A DNA stretch of 64,000 nucleotides from Azolla caroliniana (lineage: Eukaryota; Polypodiophyta), in NCBI GenBank assembly GCA_043228905.1, contig JBHGNT010000017.1, forward strand, positions 6,572,001 to 6,636,000. Reading direction: 5' to 3'. Positions 23,624-34,490 of this stretch are shown piece after piece. A program made the translations under genes and the position numbers. How positions within the stretch are numbered: the stretch's first letter is position 1; each line of letters starts with the position of its first letter. The notes under the pieces were generated by a model. The model saw only the letters and a program-made list of their open reading frames with translations. It was not told the DNA's origin and did not search any database.

Positions 23624-24344
23624 TGTCGTAGTGTATTTCGTACACTAAATGAAAAACGTATAAAATAATCGATTGAATAAATATGAAGAAAAAGAAAGAA
23701 ATATCAAAATATATATTGCATGCATAGGGCAAGATTCAAACCTTACCATTACACTAACACAACATGAGTGTTAGAAACGCAGATATCCCACATAGAATGG
23801 TTTTTTCATGCATATTTTCTAGGAAAAAGCTTTATTTAGAAGAAAAATGTATGATAGAAAAAAGCGACACATGCACATTTAGCGTGCATGAACACTATAG
23901 TCAATAAAAACGCATGAGGTTAGAAAACGCATGATCACTTTTAGAAGAAGCATGATAGAGAAAGCATATAGTCTATAGTTAGAGAAAAAGCATGGATTGC
24001 TAAGACTCTCTTATCACTATATAAGGATGTGGAGCGCAATGTAATAAAGAGAGAAAAATAAATAAATAATGGGGTGATTATTAGGGTCTAAATATTGATT
24101 AATATAATGCTCGTGGGATTCACGAGGTTTTTGATTTCTCTTTTCCAATCTATTCCAAAGTATAATTAGGGTTAAATATTAATAAAACTAAAAAAACTAT
24201 ATTTGTGGCATTCACGAATTTCTATTTCTCTTTCTTATAATCTATTTATATTCTTATTAGCCTTAAAACTCTTCTCCTTCTAGTCCAAAACCCCAGCGGT
24301 TCCCACTCGACTCATGCAACGATCTGGCTCCGAAAGGCACGACA
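23624..24344 (+). repeat. Solo LTR of the C family
   Basis: Starts TGTCGTAGTGTA and ends GGCACGACA, flanked by a perfect ACGT duplication (23620-23623 and 24345-24348). The internal order matches the C LTRs, including the phrases with GTGGGATTCACGA and CCCCAGCGGTTCCCAC, but it is longer and diverged. No internal region is attached, so it arose by LTR-LTR recombination. Confidence 0.85.
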
Positions 24345-24348
24345 ACGT

Positions 24349-24580
24349 AAGTTTGAATGCCTTTGTAAAAGGAGAGGTATATGGACAAGCCCGAAACACT
24401 CCCTTGTCACAAGACACACAAACAAAAAAGCACAAATGATGATAATATATAAGATATGTAAGTTTGAATGCCTTTGTGAAAGGAGAGGTGCATGGGCAAG
24501 CCCGAAACGCTACCTTGTCACAAGACACACAAACAAATAAGCACAAATGACAATAACATATAAGACACGTAGGTGAAACC
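24349..24580. repeat. Tandem repeat array, right part
   Basis: Two more units (AAGTTTGAATGCCTTTGT core), continuing the array after the solo LTR. Confidence 0.8.
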
Positions 24581-24584
24581 AAAC

Positions 24585-25285
24585 ATTAGTTTATTACAAT
24601 ATAATAGATTCTTTTATAAAATAAGAATCAATTCTACAATGGGTTTGATATGAATATGAGAGATAATTTATAAAGGGGGAAGAGAGGTGGAGGAAAGAAG
24701 AGAGTGGAATATAGAAGAAGGTGATTCTTTCTTGATGATGCCTCTTGATGTTGTTGATCCTTCTTCTTTTGCCTTCCAATTGAGTAGAGCTTCCGCGTTC
24801 CTTCTCCCTCCCCCCCTTCTTCACTAGAATAGGCTCTTATTTATAGGTTTAGGATTGCTTGCCTTTTTCCCCTAAAAAAAAGCTTGTCTATATGAGTCGA
24901 CTTTTCTTTTCCTCACTATTTCTGTTTTCTAGCCCCAAATTTCTTGGCAAGCTCTTTGGGTTAGCTTTCTTATGCATCTTTTCTTTTCTAATTTGGACAT
25001 CTGACGACGAAATTATGAGCTTTTTTCTCTATTGTGCTCCTCATATCCACGCGTGCTTTTTCTCTCTCTCCATCTTTTTCTCTACTTTTCTCTACTTTTG
25101 AAAACCGCCTCTAACTTAATATTCATCATTATTTATTGTAAGGTTCAATCATTTGACCTTTTATTTATAAGGAATTATCTTTGGCAAAATGAAAAAGTAT
25201 TTTTGCTACCAATAAAGTTGACTTAACAATACTAGTTTATTTAAACTACTATTTTGCTTCTTTTCGAGGGTGGTTTCACACTATG
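24585..25285 (-). other. Unassigned LTR-like DNA
   Basis: No gene seen. On the minus strand, CCTATAAATAAGAGCC at about 24835-24850 is TATA-like and is followed by a purine-rich stretch, as in LTR promoters. The rest is AT-rich. Confidence 0.35.
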
Positions 25286-25289
25286 TGTT

Positions 25290-27220
25290 AGAAACATCAC
25301 GACACCGTTGCAGCCAGATACTCGGTTTCCGTGGTCGACAGTGCCATGACCTTTTGCAACCTCGACTACCACGATACAACTCCCCCTGCCACCATGATTC
25401 GGGCTTTATGCTTTGGGTAGATTTCCACCATCCCCCGGTTTTAGTTTATATATCCACTTATTCCGGAGTGCCTTCTTTCCTTTCGGCAGCTCGGTCAATT
25501 TGTATGTGTGGTTCTCATGCAAGGAATCCATCTCGTCTTGCATGACACTCAACCACTCTCGGTTGTGGGTATCCCTCTTTGCTTCCTCAAAGCTCTCTAG
25601 ATCCCCCTCATCGGTTAACAACACATACTCATTGTCTGGAAATCTCGTGGCTCTCGATTGGAACTCCTTGAAAACAAATAACACTTGATTCTTCGTTTTC
25701 AAGATGGAAGCCCACAAATTCCGACTACAGTCATCTATGAAGGTCACGAAGTACTGTGAACCAACATGAGACTTTGAGTCCACATAACATACGTCGGTAT
25801 GCACGAGTTCCAGCGGCATTGTCTTCCTTGTCGGTGGCCTGGTTCAGAAGGAGGTTATTTTTTGGTTCACGGTCAAGCAATCAGTGCACTTCTCAAGTTG
25901 CACATTCTTCACCTCCGGAATGAGGTTCTCATCGGCAAGTCTCCGCATCCCCTTCTCATTCATATGGCACAACCTCCTATGCCACAGTTCTTCGATAGTG
26001 TCGGCTGCCACATTCGCTTCCGACCGACATATCCAAGCATGCATCAAATAGAGTGTGCTGGTTTTCTGGGCTTGAGCCACGATCAAGCTCCGCTTGTAGA
26101 ACTTCATGACACCGTTTCTACCCGTGTAGCCTTCGTCATCCAGTCGACTGGGTGATATTAGGTTCAGTCAAACATTCTTCAGCACTAGTCGACACCTAGT
26201 CGATGTTACTAGACACACATCTCTAATGCCGACTATTCGGGGTGCTCCTTCATTTCCCATCTTCACAACACCGTGAACACCGACATTGTACAATGAGAAA
26301 CATTCTCTATTGAGGGTCAGGTGGAATGATGCACCCGAATTGACCACTCATGTCGATTCTTTGCCAACGATATTTATGTCATTCTGTTCACTGATGAACA
26401 ACAACTCCTCTTCGCTCGCGGCGATTGCTGAAGTGTTCCTTTTGTCCGGAATCTTCTTCGGCTCTACACCATCAACTCCTCCTTTCTCTTTCCGGAATTG
26501 TCGGCAATTCTTTTGGAAGTGCCCCAGCTTCCCGTAGTAGAAGCATGTGGGCCTCCCCCTCGACTTCGACCTCGTCCCCAATTTCTCCTGATTTTGGGGA
26601 CTTCGATTTCAGCCTCTTCCTTGATTCATGTCACTTTCTGTGACTAAGGTATTTGGGTTGGGAATGGACTCCCTTTCCTTCCGACGAGCTTCCTCATTTA
26701 GTAAACCTGACTTCATCTTCTCTAGGGATAGATGCTTCGCTTCCGGACTAGCGTTGCCCAATGTGACAACGAGCGTTTCCTAGCTATCTAGAAGGGATCC
26801 TAACAACAACAATGCTAATACCTCGTCGGCAAGAGGTACTTCTAGAGAGATGGTTTGGTTGATCAGTCCCTAGAAGGCATTCAGATGTTCCGCCATCGTG
26901 GAGCCATCTTGATACCAGAGTCTCATGATCTTTCTGAAAATTGAGACTCTGTTAACGACGTTTTTGTTTTCGAACATGATGTCGATCTTCTTCCACATGA
27001 CATCTACCTTGGTCTCTTCATTAAAGGTGTTACACACAAACACCTTATGTATGAGGTTGTCTTCATATGCATAACCTCCTAGGTTGATGCATCAATCTTG
27101 CCTCCGAATTGCACCGACAGCTAGAGGTCTTTGCACACCAGCATGTCCCGCATCTTTGACTTCCACACCGAATAGTTGGAGCTGGTAAGTTTGAACATGC
27201 ATCCCAAATGCTCATCCATC
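25290..27220 (-). pseudogene. A2 gag-pol remnant
   Basis: Gag begins MDEHLGCMFKLTSSNYSVWK near 27220, with stops soon after. Knuckle CFYYGKLGHFQKNC (second Cys lost) at about 26510. Protease region NSGASFHLT. GAG-pre-integrase LWHRRLCHMNEKGMRRL with CTDCL (26107-25844). The integrase core starts ELVHTDVCYVDSKSHVGSQYF and at FKEFQS jumps to RFPDNEYVLLTDEGDLES, the RT N-terminal flank. The integrase catalytic block is deleted by this join. An RNase H scrap (LSTTETEYLAA) follows near 25320. Confidence 0.85.
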
Positions 27221-27232
27221 GCTCTGATACCA
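27221..27232 (-). other. A2 primer-binding site (initiator tRNA-Met)
   Basis: The minus strand reads TGGTATCAGAGC, two bases from the LTR end at 27235. Confidence 0.9.
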
Positions 27233-27234
27233 CT

Positions 27235-27781
27235 TGTTAGGATCGTAATTGGCCACAACCGGTTTCTTTGTCATATATTCAGGTTGCAAAGAATCGAATG
27301 AGATAGTGCATAGACAAGAAAATAAAAAACACAAAAAACAGAAAACACAAGATATTTTAACGTGGAAAATCCAAATGGGAAAAACCAGGTGGAGTTCATA
27401 AACTCCAAATTAAATCACTATGTCGAGAGGAAGTACAATAAGAAACTTGGAGGCAACAACCTCAAGATCTTCTTTGTATAACAGACAGACGGTTACAGAC
27501 TAGACATTCACTAACTATAACTCTCACTCTCTCACTCTCTCAGTTACATAGGCAACGACCTCAAGAGTAACTATACAACTATATTCAACTACACTAATGA
27601 TTCATTGGTGCTTCATAAAGTTTGCCCTAGTTGTATTTATACTAATACAACTTTCTAGGCTATTTACAAATATGGTCTCCCGAATTGGCTATTAAATCAA
27701 TGATTCGATTTATCACTTTTTGATTTCATCCGATTCAGTTCGTTCTCTTCTTCCCATCCAGAGGGACTTGTTTTCCCAACA
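27235..27781 (-). repeat. A2 5' LTR
   Basis: The plus strand reads TGTTAGGATCG to TTCCCAACA. The TATA region at 27629-27652 has perfect 9-bp inverted arms (AGTTGTATT/AATACAACT). Confidence 0.88.
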
Positions 27782-27827
27782 CAACAAGCACTGACTACGA
27801 AGTATGAGCAACGGGCTGAGAAATATG

Positions 27828-28196
27828 TGTTGAGCGGACAAGCTCAACATGATCCAGATCAGTGTCCGGAATGGAGAGCCGGATTGGTGTCCGGAGCTGA
27901 GTGTAACCAGTAGGCCGTTAGAGGACTACAATCCTAGCTTAGTACGTAGGCATATGTTTAGGAGTTAGGTCAGTTTTTTGGTATGAGCATTGAAGTACTT
28001 GTCACTACTTTAGTCAGTCCGTCAAGGACTTGTATACAAGTGCTCATAGAGCACATTGTATGTACAGAGTTTTACAGAGCTTTTTGAAGTAGAGATTTAT
28101 TGTCTTGCTCTCTCTCTTTGTCTCTCTCGCAATCATTGTTTCTATCCAACTGAGCCGGTTGTGATTTGTTACAACTTTTGCACATAATCTTTTTCG
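27828..28196 (+). repeat. D2 5' LTR
   Basis: TGTTGAGCGGACAAGCTC parallels the D1 LTR start. The TATA-like segment is a perfect 14-bp palindrome (ACTTGTATACAAGT) near 28026-28040. A decayed primer site, TGGTATTAGAG, begins at 28197. Confidence 0.75.
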
Positions 28197-28290
28197 TGGT
28201 ATTAGAGCATCCTTTGTTGCCGACAAGACCTTTTGACACAAATCAAGACCTGACACCCGATAAGAACAGACAAGAAGAGGAATCGACAGA

Positions 28291-29570
28291 GGAATGGGAA
28301 AACCACTTCTAATGGAGAAGCTCGACAGGAGAAACTACGCATCTTGGTCATACAAGAGGCACCAGTACTTGTTAGGGCATGGGTATTGGAGTTATGTCGA
28401 ATGAGCAAATTATGTAGCACCGGATTCGACACACAGGGATTTTCCGGCTTGGGAATAGTCGGCAAGCAAAGTTCTCTACTATTCCGCATCTCGTGTCGGT
28501 GATCAGCAATTTATTAGGAAACGGGTCCCTCTAGATGGGAAGAGAAGAGCCGAGTTGATGAGAAACTCAGCTGAGGCCGAAACCAAAATCGTGTAGACAG
28601 CCAACTTAGAAGACTATACTTGTAAATAGTCTAAATAGGCCCTTATGGGCTACACTTCTAAATAACCCAAAAGGTGTACTAGTATAAGTACTTAGGGCAA
28701 TCATAATGTTACTATGATGATGAGTTGTTGTTAAAAAGGTTACTTACAAGGTCGTTGCCTTTTTTGTAACTGTGTAACAGTAAGTGAGTGAGAGTGACAA
28801 CGTGTGTAACTCTGTAGCCGTCTGTTGACGAAGTTGAATCTCGAGGTCGTTGCCTCGGAGCTTCTAGCTGTACTCCTCCTTTTAGCATAGTAATTCTAGT
28901 TGTACTCCTCCTTTTAGCATAGTAATTCTAGTTGTCTCGGGGTTTGTGGACCCCCGTGGTTTTTCGCATTTCGGGTTTCCACGCTAAAATTGTGTGTTTC
29001 TATCTCTTGTGCTATTTCAGTTTTCGCACTCTATTTGAGTCCATTCTATTTTACGTTCCCTGCACCCGAACATCCGAATTGAAACCGGTTGTGGTTGGTC
29101 ACGATTCTTGACACTATTGAGCTACATCTGGAACGCTAAGATGCCAAAGGAGGTTTGGGGAAATCTGAAGAAGATATTCGCCGCAAGAACCACAACCAAA
29201 AATGTTCAGCTCGGAGCTAAGCAACGTCAGGCAGAGAGACATGTCAGTGGCTGATTACACCTCCCGGATCAAGGACAATTGCGACTCTCTCGGCTACATC
29301 AACGTGACCGTCGAGGAGGACGAAATGGTGCAATTTTGTCTCGGTGGGTTAGCATCTAGGTTCTGATCATTCCGAATGGAGGTCTGCATGAGAGAGAGTA
29401 CGTCGTCATTCTTTGAGTTGCCATCGATGCTTCTCATTGAAGAGAACCACACGGGTGCATCAACAAGCACGCACGCTGACAACAAGATGTTGTACACAGA
29501 GGAGGATAGACCTCGTGGTTGTGGTGGACGAGCCAAGTTAGCACGCATTGGAGGCGGCCGATAGGCGCAA
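28291..29570 (+). pseudogene. D2 gag remnant (split by a solo LTR)
   Basis: First part: MGKPLLMEKLDRRNYASWSY, LGHGYWSYVE, then a stop. Second part from 29114: LLSYIWNAKMPKEVWGNLKK, VQLGAKQRQAERHVSG, DYTSRIKDNCDSLG and EMVQFCLGGL. Removing the solo LTR and one TSD copy restores the DQLLSYIW join that D1 shows as DQMLDYIW, confirming the insertion. Confidence 0.8.
28512..29113 (+). repeat. Solo LTR S1 in D2 gag
   Basis: 602 bp, starting TATTAGGAAACGGG (first G mutated) and ending TTCTTGACA, flanked by CAATT (28507-28511) and CTATT (29114-29118). A closely similar copy is S2 at 52460-53043. The ends resemble A-family LTRs. Confidence 0.88.
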
Positions 29571-29599
29571 ATCCGAAGGCATAATCATCATGTCGACAA

Positions 29600-30216
29600 C
29601 AGTTCCGGATCCTCTAGGAGCAGGGGGAGTCAAAGCAACGCCGAAAATTGGCAAGGAAAGGTGGACATGGAATGCTTGTAATGTGGCAAGAAAGGCCATA
29701 GGGAGAGCTAGTGTTGGAAGAATCGTGCCGATTGGGACAAATCCGGATCTGGCAAGGCCAGACAAGGGAGTCAACAAAGCTCGCACTACGCCTTTGTGAT
29801 GAAGCACAAGGCAAACTCGATGAGGAAGACCATCCCACAATCGGATGAGGTGTGGTACATTGACTTCGGAGCATCAAATCATATGATGAGCCATGAAGAA
29901 TGGTTCTCATAACTAGAGAAACCGGAGCAACCGGGAGTGGTCGAAACCGGAGACGACACTCTACACCCAATCAAACATGTTGGCAAAGTTCCCCTTAGTC
30001 ATGTCGGACAAAAGGGAAAGCTCATGAATGTGTTACATGTCCCGAAAATCACAAAGAACCTGGTGTTAGTCGAGCAAATCATCGACCATGGGTTGCAGAT
30101 TTGATTCACCCATCTTGGGTGCTTCATCGTGGAAGAGGGGCAGATCATTGTGCAAGGGTACCTGGACAAGAGGATGTTCATCCTCGACACCAACGAAGTC
30201 GGAACCGTTGTCGTGT
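29600..30216 (+). pseudogene. D2 knuckle and protease remnant
   Basis: A CGKKGHRE-type zinc knuckle is recognisable at about 29690-29720 with frame damage. The protease signature at about 29862 reads YIDFGASNHMM, with Phe in place of the usual Ser/Thr next to the catalytic Asp. The sequence VLHVPKITKNLVLVEQI is the usual copia protease C-terminal part. Confidence 0.72.
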
Positions 30217-30769
30217 TGTTACGCTCTCGTGTATGAAATAAGGCTGGACCGCAGGGGCCCTGAACCGAGGAGCGTGAGAGAGAAGAGGGAGAGAAATTCG
30301 CAGAAACACAGAGAGGCAGGAACGAAAGAATCAATTCCAATAACAACGTAGATTACAGAGCTTGCAATGTTACAGCTGGCAGGCCAGTGACAGACTCAAC
30401 ACAAACGACCACATGCACTGAAATACGCAATCGTGCCTCTATCGGAAGCACACGGGCTTTCACGCAACAGAGGCAACCAACCTATCCCAAAATCCCTGCA
30501 GAAGCAACAACAATAGTGGAGGAGAGAGCTCGGTTCCCAGTCTGACAACACTTCTTCCTCTCAAAATGCGTGCCCTGTATCTGTCTTCTCCCCTCCCTTT
30601 TATAGGCCGCCGAGGAAGACCGTTACACCCTCAGTTACATGCATTTATCCTCTATCCCGTCGGACAGAGATACACTTGGATCCCCTAGACAATTAATGCG
30701 TACTACCTAGTATATTTACATTGGCTGAATCAGACCTAGTTATGTACAACTTAATAAATAGTGCGGCCA
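30217..30769 (-). repeat. Solo LTR in D2 (different family)
   Basis: The plus strand reads TGTTACGCTCTCG to GTGCGGCCA, flanked by CGTGT and CGCGT (TSD with one mismatch). TATA on the minus strand (GGCCTATAAAAGGGAGG) at about 30595-30610 gives the orientation. No other copy in the window. Confidence 0.7.
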
Positions 30770-30774
30770 CGCGT

Positions 30775-31990
30775 AAGGGTCGATTCCTGCGTCTTTTCCC
30801 TCGTTTCCTCCTATGGCTGGTTTTCTCCATGACACCGCTATGTTTGTTAAAGGGAAAAAAGTTGAGTCGGATATCGACCTATGGCGCAAATGGTTTGGCC
30901 ATATCAACTTCTCGCGGCTTCGGGAGATCAAACAAAGAATATTGTCTTTAGATTACCAAAATTCAATGGCTGGAATGGCCAAGTCTATGAAACCTACCAA
31001 TTAGGGAAGCAACACCCACTTCCATTCCCCAACCAGCGAAATCGGAGACGGAACCGACTTGATTTGATCCATTTGGATTTGTGGGGACTGGCACAGATTT
31101 TGAGCATCGGAAGAAGCCGTTATTTTGTAACCGTCATTAATCATGACTATACTCGGCACACTTAGGCGTGCTTGATCGAGAAGAAGAGTGAAGTCTTTGC
31201 CTGCTTCCTGAAGGTGAAGAGCCTTGCCGAACAGGAAATCGACAGGACGATCAAGTGTCTAAGGTGTGATGGCGGAAAAGTGTACATTTCCGAAAAGTTG
31301 TCGAGTTATCTATAGAAGGAAGGAATTCGACGAGAATTCTCTTGTAGATACTAGATACACACCGGAGCATAATGGTGTGGCCGAATGGAAGAACCTGACA
31401 ATAGAGGAGGTGACACGGGCGATGCTTGAAGAGAAGCATCTGCCAAAGTTTTACTGGGACAAAGCAGTCCGGACGATTGTTTACCTGCAGAATCAAACAT
31501 CTGCAAGTGGAAGAGTGTCACTACATGAGTTGCATGTCGGGAAGAAACTGAATCTAGGACACTTGAGGGTGTTCGGCCACATTGCCTATGTGCATGTGCC
31601 GAAGGAGAAGCAGAGGAAGCTAGACGCGAAAGCCGAGAAGTGCATTCTCGTCGGCTACTCGGACAAGTAGAAGGGTTATAAATTTTATAAGCCCCGAACC
31701 AAACAGATCTGGGTCAGTGGAGATGTTGTGTTCGATGAGTTGTCATCATGGTACTTGCCCTCTTCTTCAACCCCCGACAACTCCATTCTGATCTCTAAGG
31801 ACGAGGTCAGTGAGGCTGAAATGCCTCCGGACGAAGAAGAAATCAGAGCTCTAGAAGAGAGTCAGATTTCATTCTGCCTAAGCGGGCCAAATGAGAGACT
31901 AAGTCAGAACGATCGGTTTGATGAGGTTCCGATGAGTAGTGGACACTCGGTCGTGCTGTCCCGCGTAGGAAGCCAAGGAAATGAGAAAGA
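30775..31990 (+). pseudogene. D2 integrase remnant
   Basis: AMFVKGKKVESDIDLW, then FGHINFSRL (GAG-pre-integrase), QLGKQHPLPFPNQRNR, the core start LDLIHLDLWG, then after shifts CDGGKVYI, YTPEHNGVAEWKNLTIEEV and the C-terminal LRVFGHIAYVHVP. The C-terminal linker (31728-31990) is acidic. At least three in-frame stops. RT is absent; repeat E follows. Confidence 0.82.
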
Positions 31991-31994
31991 TTGA

Positions 31995-32830
31995 CAAATT
32001 TCATTATAAATAGCAAAGAAAAATTACAATCAATCCCAAGATTGGGATTACAAAAGTTTTATCTTAAGGAGATTACTAGAATAATAGATTAGAAGAAACT
32101 AAGATATGGATTCAATAGAGATTTAGGGTTCTTGGCTTTGATAAGAGATTATGGTTTTATGAGTTGAATAGCTTCCGTATGGAAAATTTAGGGTTATGAG
32201 TAAGATATGGCTTCCGTAAGGAAATTATGGTTTACTTGAGAGATAGCTTCCTTCCCGTATGGAGAAATTGGAATTATTAGTGATTGATGGCTTCCGTAAG
32301 GAAATTAGGGTTTACTTGAGAGATAGCTTTCTTCCCGTATTTATGGCTTCTGTAAGGAAAATTAGGGCTTTTTAGTGTTATGGCTTCCGTAGGGAAAATT
32401 AGAGTTTTTGAGTGTTATGGCTTCTATAAGATAAGAGAGCTAAGAAGGGAAAGAAAAATAAAATTGGAGAGAGAGAGAGTGTAGGAAAAAAATGGAATTT
32501 TATATGGTGTTCTCTATTGATCATAGCCTTCAATGTTACTTTTGCATGTCCACTTTTAGTTGCACGGCCTCTACTTTTAGTTGCATCCATTTTTAGTTGC
32601 ATGACTTTTTCTTTTAGTTGCATGCGACCATCCACATGACCTTTACTTTACTTTTCTTTACTTTACTTTAATTAGCCACATGATCCAATCATCCGTCCGT
32701 CTTGATCGTCACTGGTTGTCGGATCCGCCCGGTTTCCAACACCATCCAATTGCCGATTTCGCCGGTTCCGGATTGCTTACCGACCGGTTCCGATTTGCTT
32801 TCCGGCCGGTTCCAGTTTTGTTTTTTGGTA
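31995..32830 (-). repeat. Dispersed repeat E1 (LTR-like), minus orientation
   Basis: Reverse-oriented relative of 62038-62906. Both share, in order, a GGAACCGG-rich block, GGATCATG, AACTAAAAG/AGTTGCATG repeats, a TATA-like CATATAAAATTCC, tandem phrases around GGCTTCCGTAAGG (about 32170-32430), and the end AATCTTGGGATT...TTTCTCATTTC. Probably an LTR, family unknown. Both copies lie against broken copia genes. Confidence 0.7.
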
Positions 32831-33174
32831 ACTTGGCCACATTCATCCATCTAGACAAAGTGGCCAAAGTGTTCTTAGCACAAATGAAAAATGAGGGATC
32901 TCAATGTGCTTATATAGCCAGGGGCTTAAGTTTCCTATCTATGTGGGAGACTTCAAAATTCTATTTTCCCTATCTTCTCAAGCTTCATGTCCGCCTAACT
33001 TGATATGCAGTTGTCTATTTTGTATGTAGTAAAATGCGTTTTAAAGCTCTTCAGTACATCCATCTTTCTATAACAAGCTACTAATCTAATCTAAAATAAT
33101 TATTTCATTATTTTTCTACATAGTTTTCATATCGTGTGTGAAAAACCACACGACAACGGCATACATCCAACACT
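32831..33174. other. Unassigned DNA between repeat E1 and A3
   Basis: No gene seen. A TATA-like GCTTATATAGCC occurs at about 32908. An inverted pair, GTGTGTGAAAAACCACACGA, lies at about 33133-33153. Confidence 0.4.
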
Positions 33175-33181
33175 TCATCGA

Positions 33182-34057
33182 CATGAGCCTGTACAACAAC
33201 TTCAATGAAGAGAGAAAGGCTCATGAACTTTAGGAGAAGATCGGCATCATGTTCCAGAACAAGAAAGTTGTTAATCGGGTTTCGGTATTCCGAAAGCTAG
33301 TGAGGCTCCGATACCAAGAGGGCTCTAGTATAGCGGTACAAAGAAGGCTAAAATCAAGCTTGCTAGATGAAGAAGCTCGCTAGAAGGACCGGGAGTCTGG
33401 AACCGATCCGAAGGCCTTGGTCACAGAAGATGACCACAACCGAGGAAGAGGCCGGTATTGGAGTCCCCAAAACCGGGACAAATCGAGGACGAGGTCAAAG
33501 TCAAGGGGGAGGCCCACGTGCTTCTACTATGGGAAGTCGGGACACTTCCAGAAGAATTGTCGGCATTTCCGGAAGGAGAAAGAAACCGACACCATTGATT
33601 CGAAGAAGAGTTCGGACCGAAACGGTTCAGACCGGATCAGAAAGGAACGTCGGCGATCGCGACAAGTGAAGAGGAACTGATGCTCATTACCGAAGAGAAT
33701 GAGTTAAATCTTGTCGGCGATGAGACAACGTGAGTTGTCGATTCCGGATCGTCGTTCCACCTAACACTGGATCGAAGATGCTTCTCATCCTACACAGCTG
33801 GTGATCATGGTTGTGTCCGGATGGGGAATGATGGTTATCGGCATACGAGATGTGTTGCTGACAACATTAACCAGATGCAAGGTGTTGTTGAAGGATGTCC
33901 GACACGTTCCGGAGGTTCGACTAAACCTGATATCAGTCGGTTGGCTAGATGACGAAGGCTACACGGGTTGCATCCGGAACGGAGTCATGAAATTCAGCAA
34001 AGGGAGCCTTATAGTGGCACAAGTTTGGAAGGTCAACACGATGTATCTGATGCATGC
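33182..34057 (+). pseudogene. A3 gag-protease remnant
   Basis: Begins MSLYNNFNEERKAHEL, matching residues inside A1 Gag; the first 60 codons and LTR are missing. A deletion joins EGSSIA to the KSSLLDEEA region. Knuckle CFYYGKSGHFQKNC has one Cys changed. The protease signature VDSGSSFHLTL keeps its Asp, but the preceding Trp codon is TGA. It continues to YLMHA, where H is inserted. Confidence 0.85.
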
Positions 34058-34145
34058 TGTCAGGAACAGTACTAAGACAGAGAAGGAATTAGTACTAAAA
34101 GAAGTATTAGTACTAAGAGAGGTGAAGAACTCTCGAGAGAAGGAA

Positions 34146-34199
<54 letters not shown>

Positions 34200-34490
34200 A
34201 GAAAAGATATATATTATGTGAAGAGAATGTACAGTAGTAGCTAGGAGGCTTAAGACTGGCGTTGAACCGATTTGGTTCGAAATAATGCCTCGTGCCTCCT
34301 TTTATAGTGTTCTAAGGAATACTCCTGAAGTTTCTAGAATGTTCCAGAGAAATCTGGAATATACATCAATTTTCTATAATAAAACATAAATGAAAATAAT
34401 ATTTTACGTATTACAATGTATAGTCTAATGGTCAAGAGCTTGACCCATGTAGCATAAGGTCATGGGTTCGAGTCTTGCCATATCATGACA
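34058..34490 (-). repeat. H 3' LTR
   Basis: Plus strand TGTCAGGAACAG to ATCATGACA. It carries the GA tract at about 34149-34193 and TATA (minus TATAAAAGG) near 34310. The final codon of pol lies inside it (stop at 34483-34485). Confidence 0.95.
34414..34486 (+). other. tRNA-like sequence at the LTR edge
   Basis: TAGTCTAATGG (34421-34431) fits the A box and GGTTCGAGTCT (34465-34475) fits the B box of polymerase III genes, about 34 bases apart. The T-arm is only partly paired and the acceptor stem is poor, so I read this as a tRNA-derived relic, antisense to H. The same is present at 39626-39698. Confidence 0.45.

Larger units (their letters stand above)
25290..27781 (-). mobile_element. Copia element A2, internally deleted, 3' end missing
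   Basis: Minus strand: 5' LTR (27781 to 27235), primer site, gag (27220 to about 26600), knuckle/protease, GAG-pre-integrase, start of the integrase core, then an abrupt join to the RT N-terminal region and a short RNase H scrap. No 3' LTR is seen. Confidence 0.85.
27828..31990 (+). mobile_element. Copia element D2, degenerate, with two solo LTR insertions
   Basis: LTR (27828-28196), gag, knuckle, protease, GAG-pre-integrase and integrase in copia order on the plus strand, ending before RT at repeat E. Solo LTRs occupy 28512-29113 and 30217-30769. The wording matches D1 in LTR and Gag. Confidence 0.82.

Noticed and set aside
23250-24582. Cys/His-rich frames on the minus strand
   Set aside because: They repeat with the tandem units (CDKGAF-ACPCTSPFTKAF) and are products of the repeat.
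29538-30346. Minus-strand frames of 100-118 codons
   Set aside because: They are mirror images of the D2 gag-protease region on the plus strand.
34414-34486. Functional tRNA gene
   Set aside because: A and B boxes are present but the T-arm and acceptor stem pair poorly, and it is part of an LTR in two copies.
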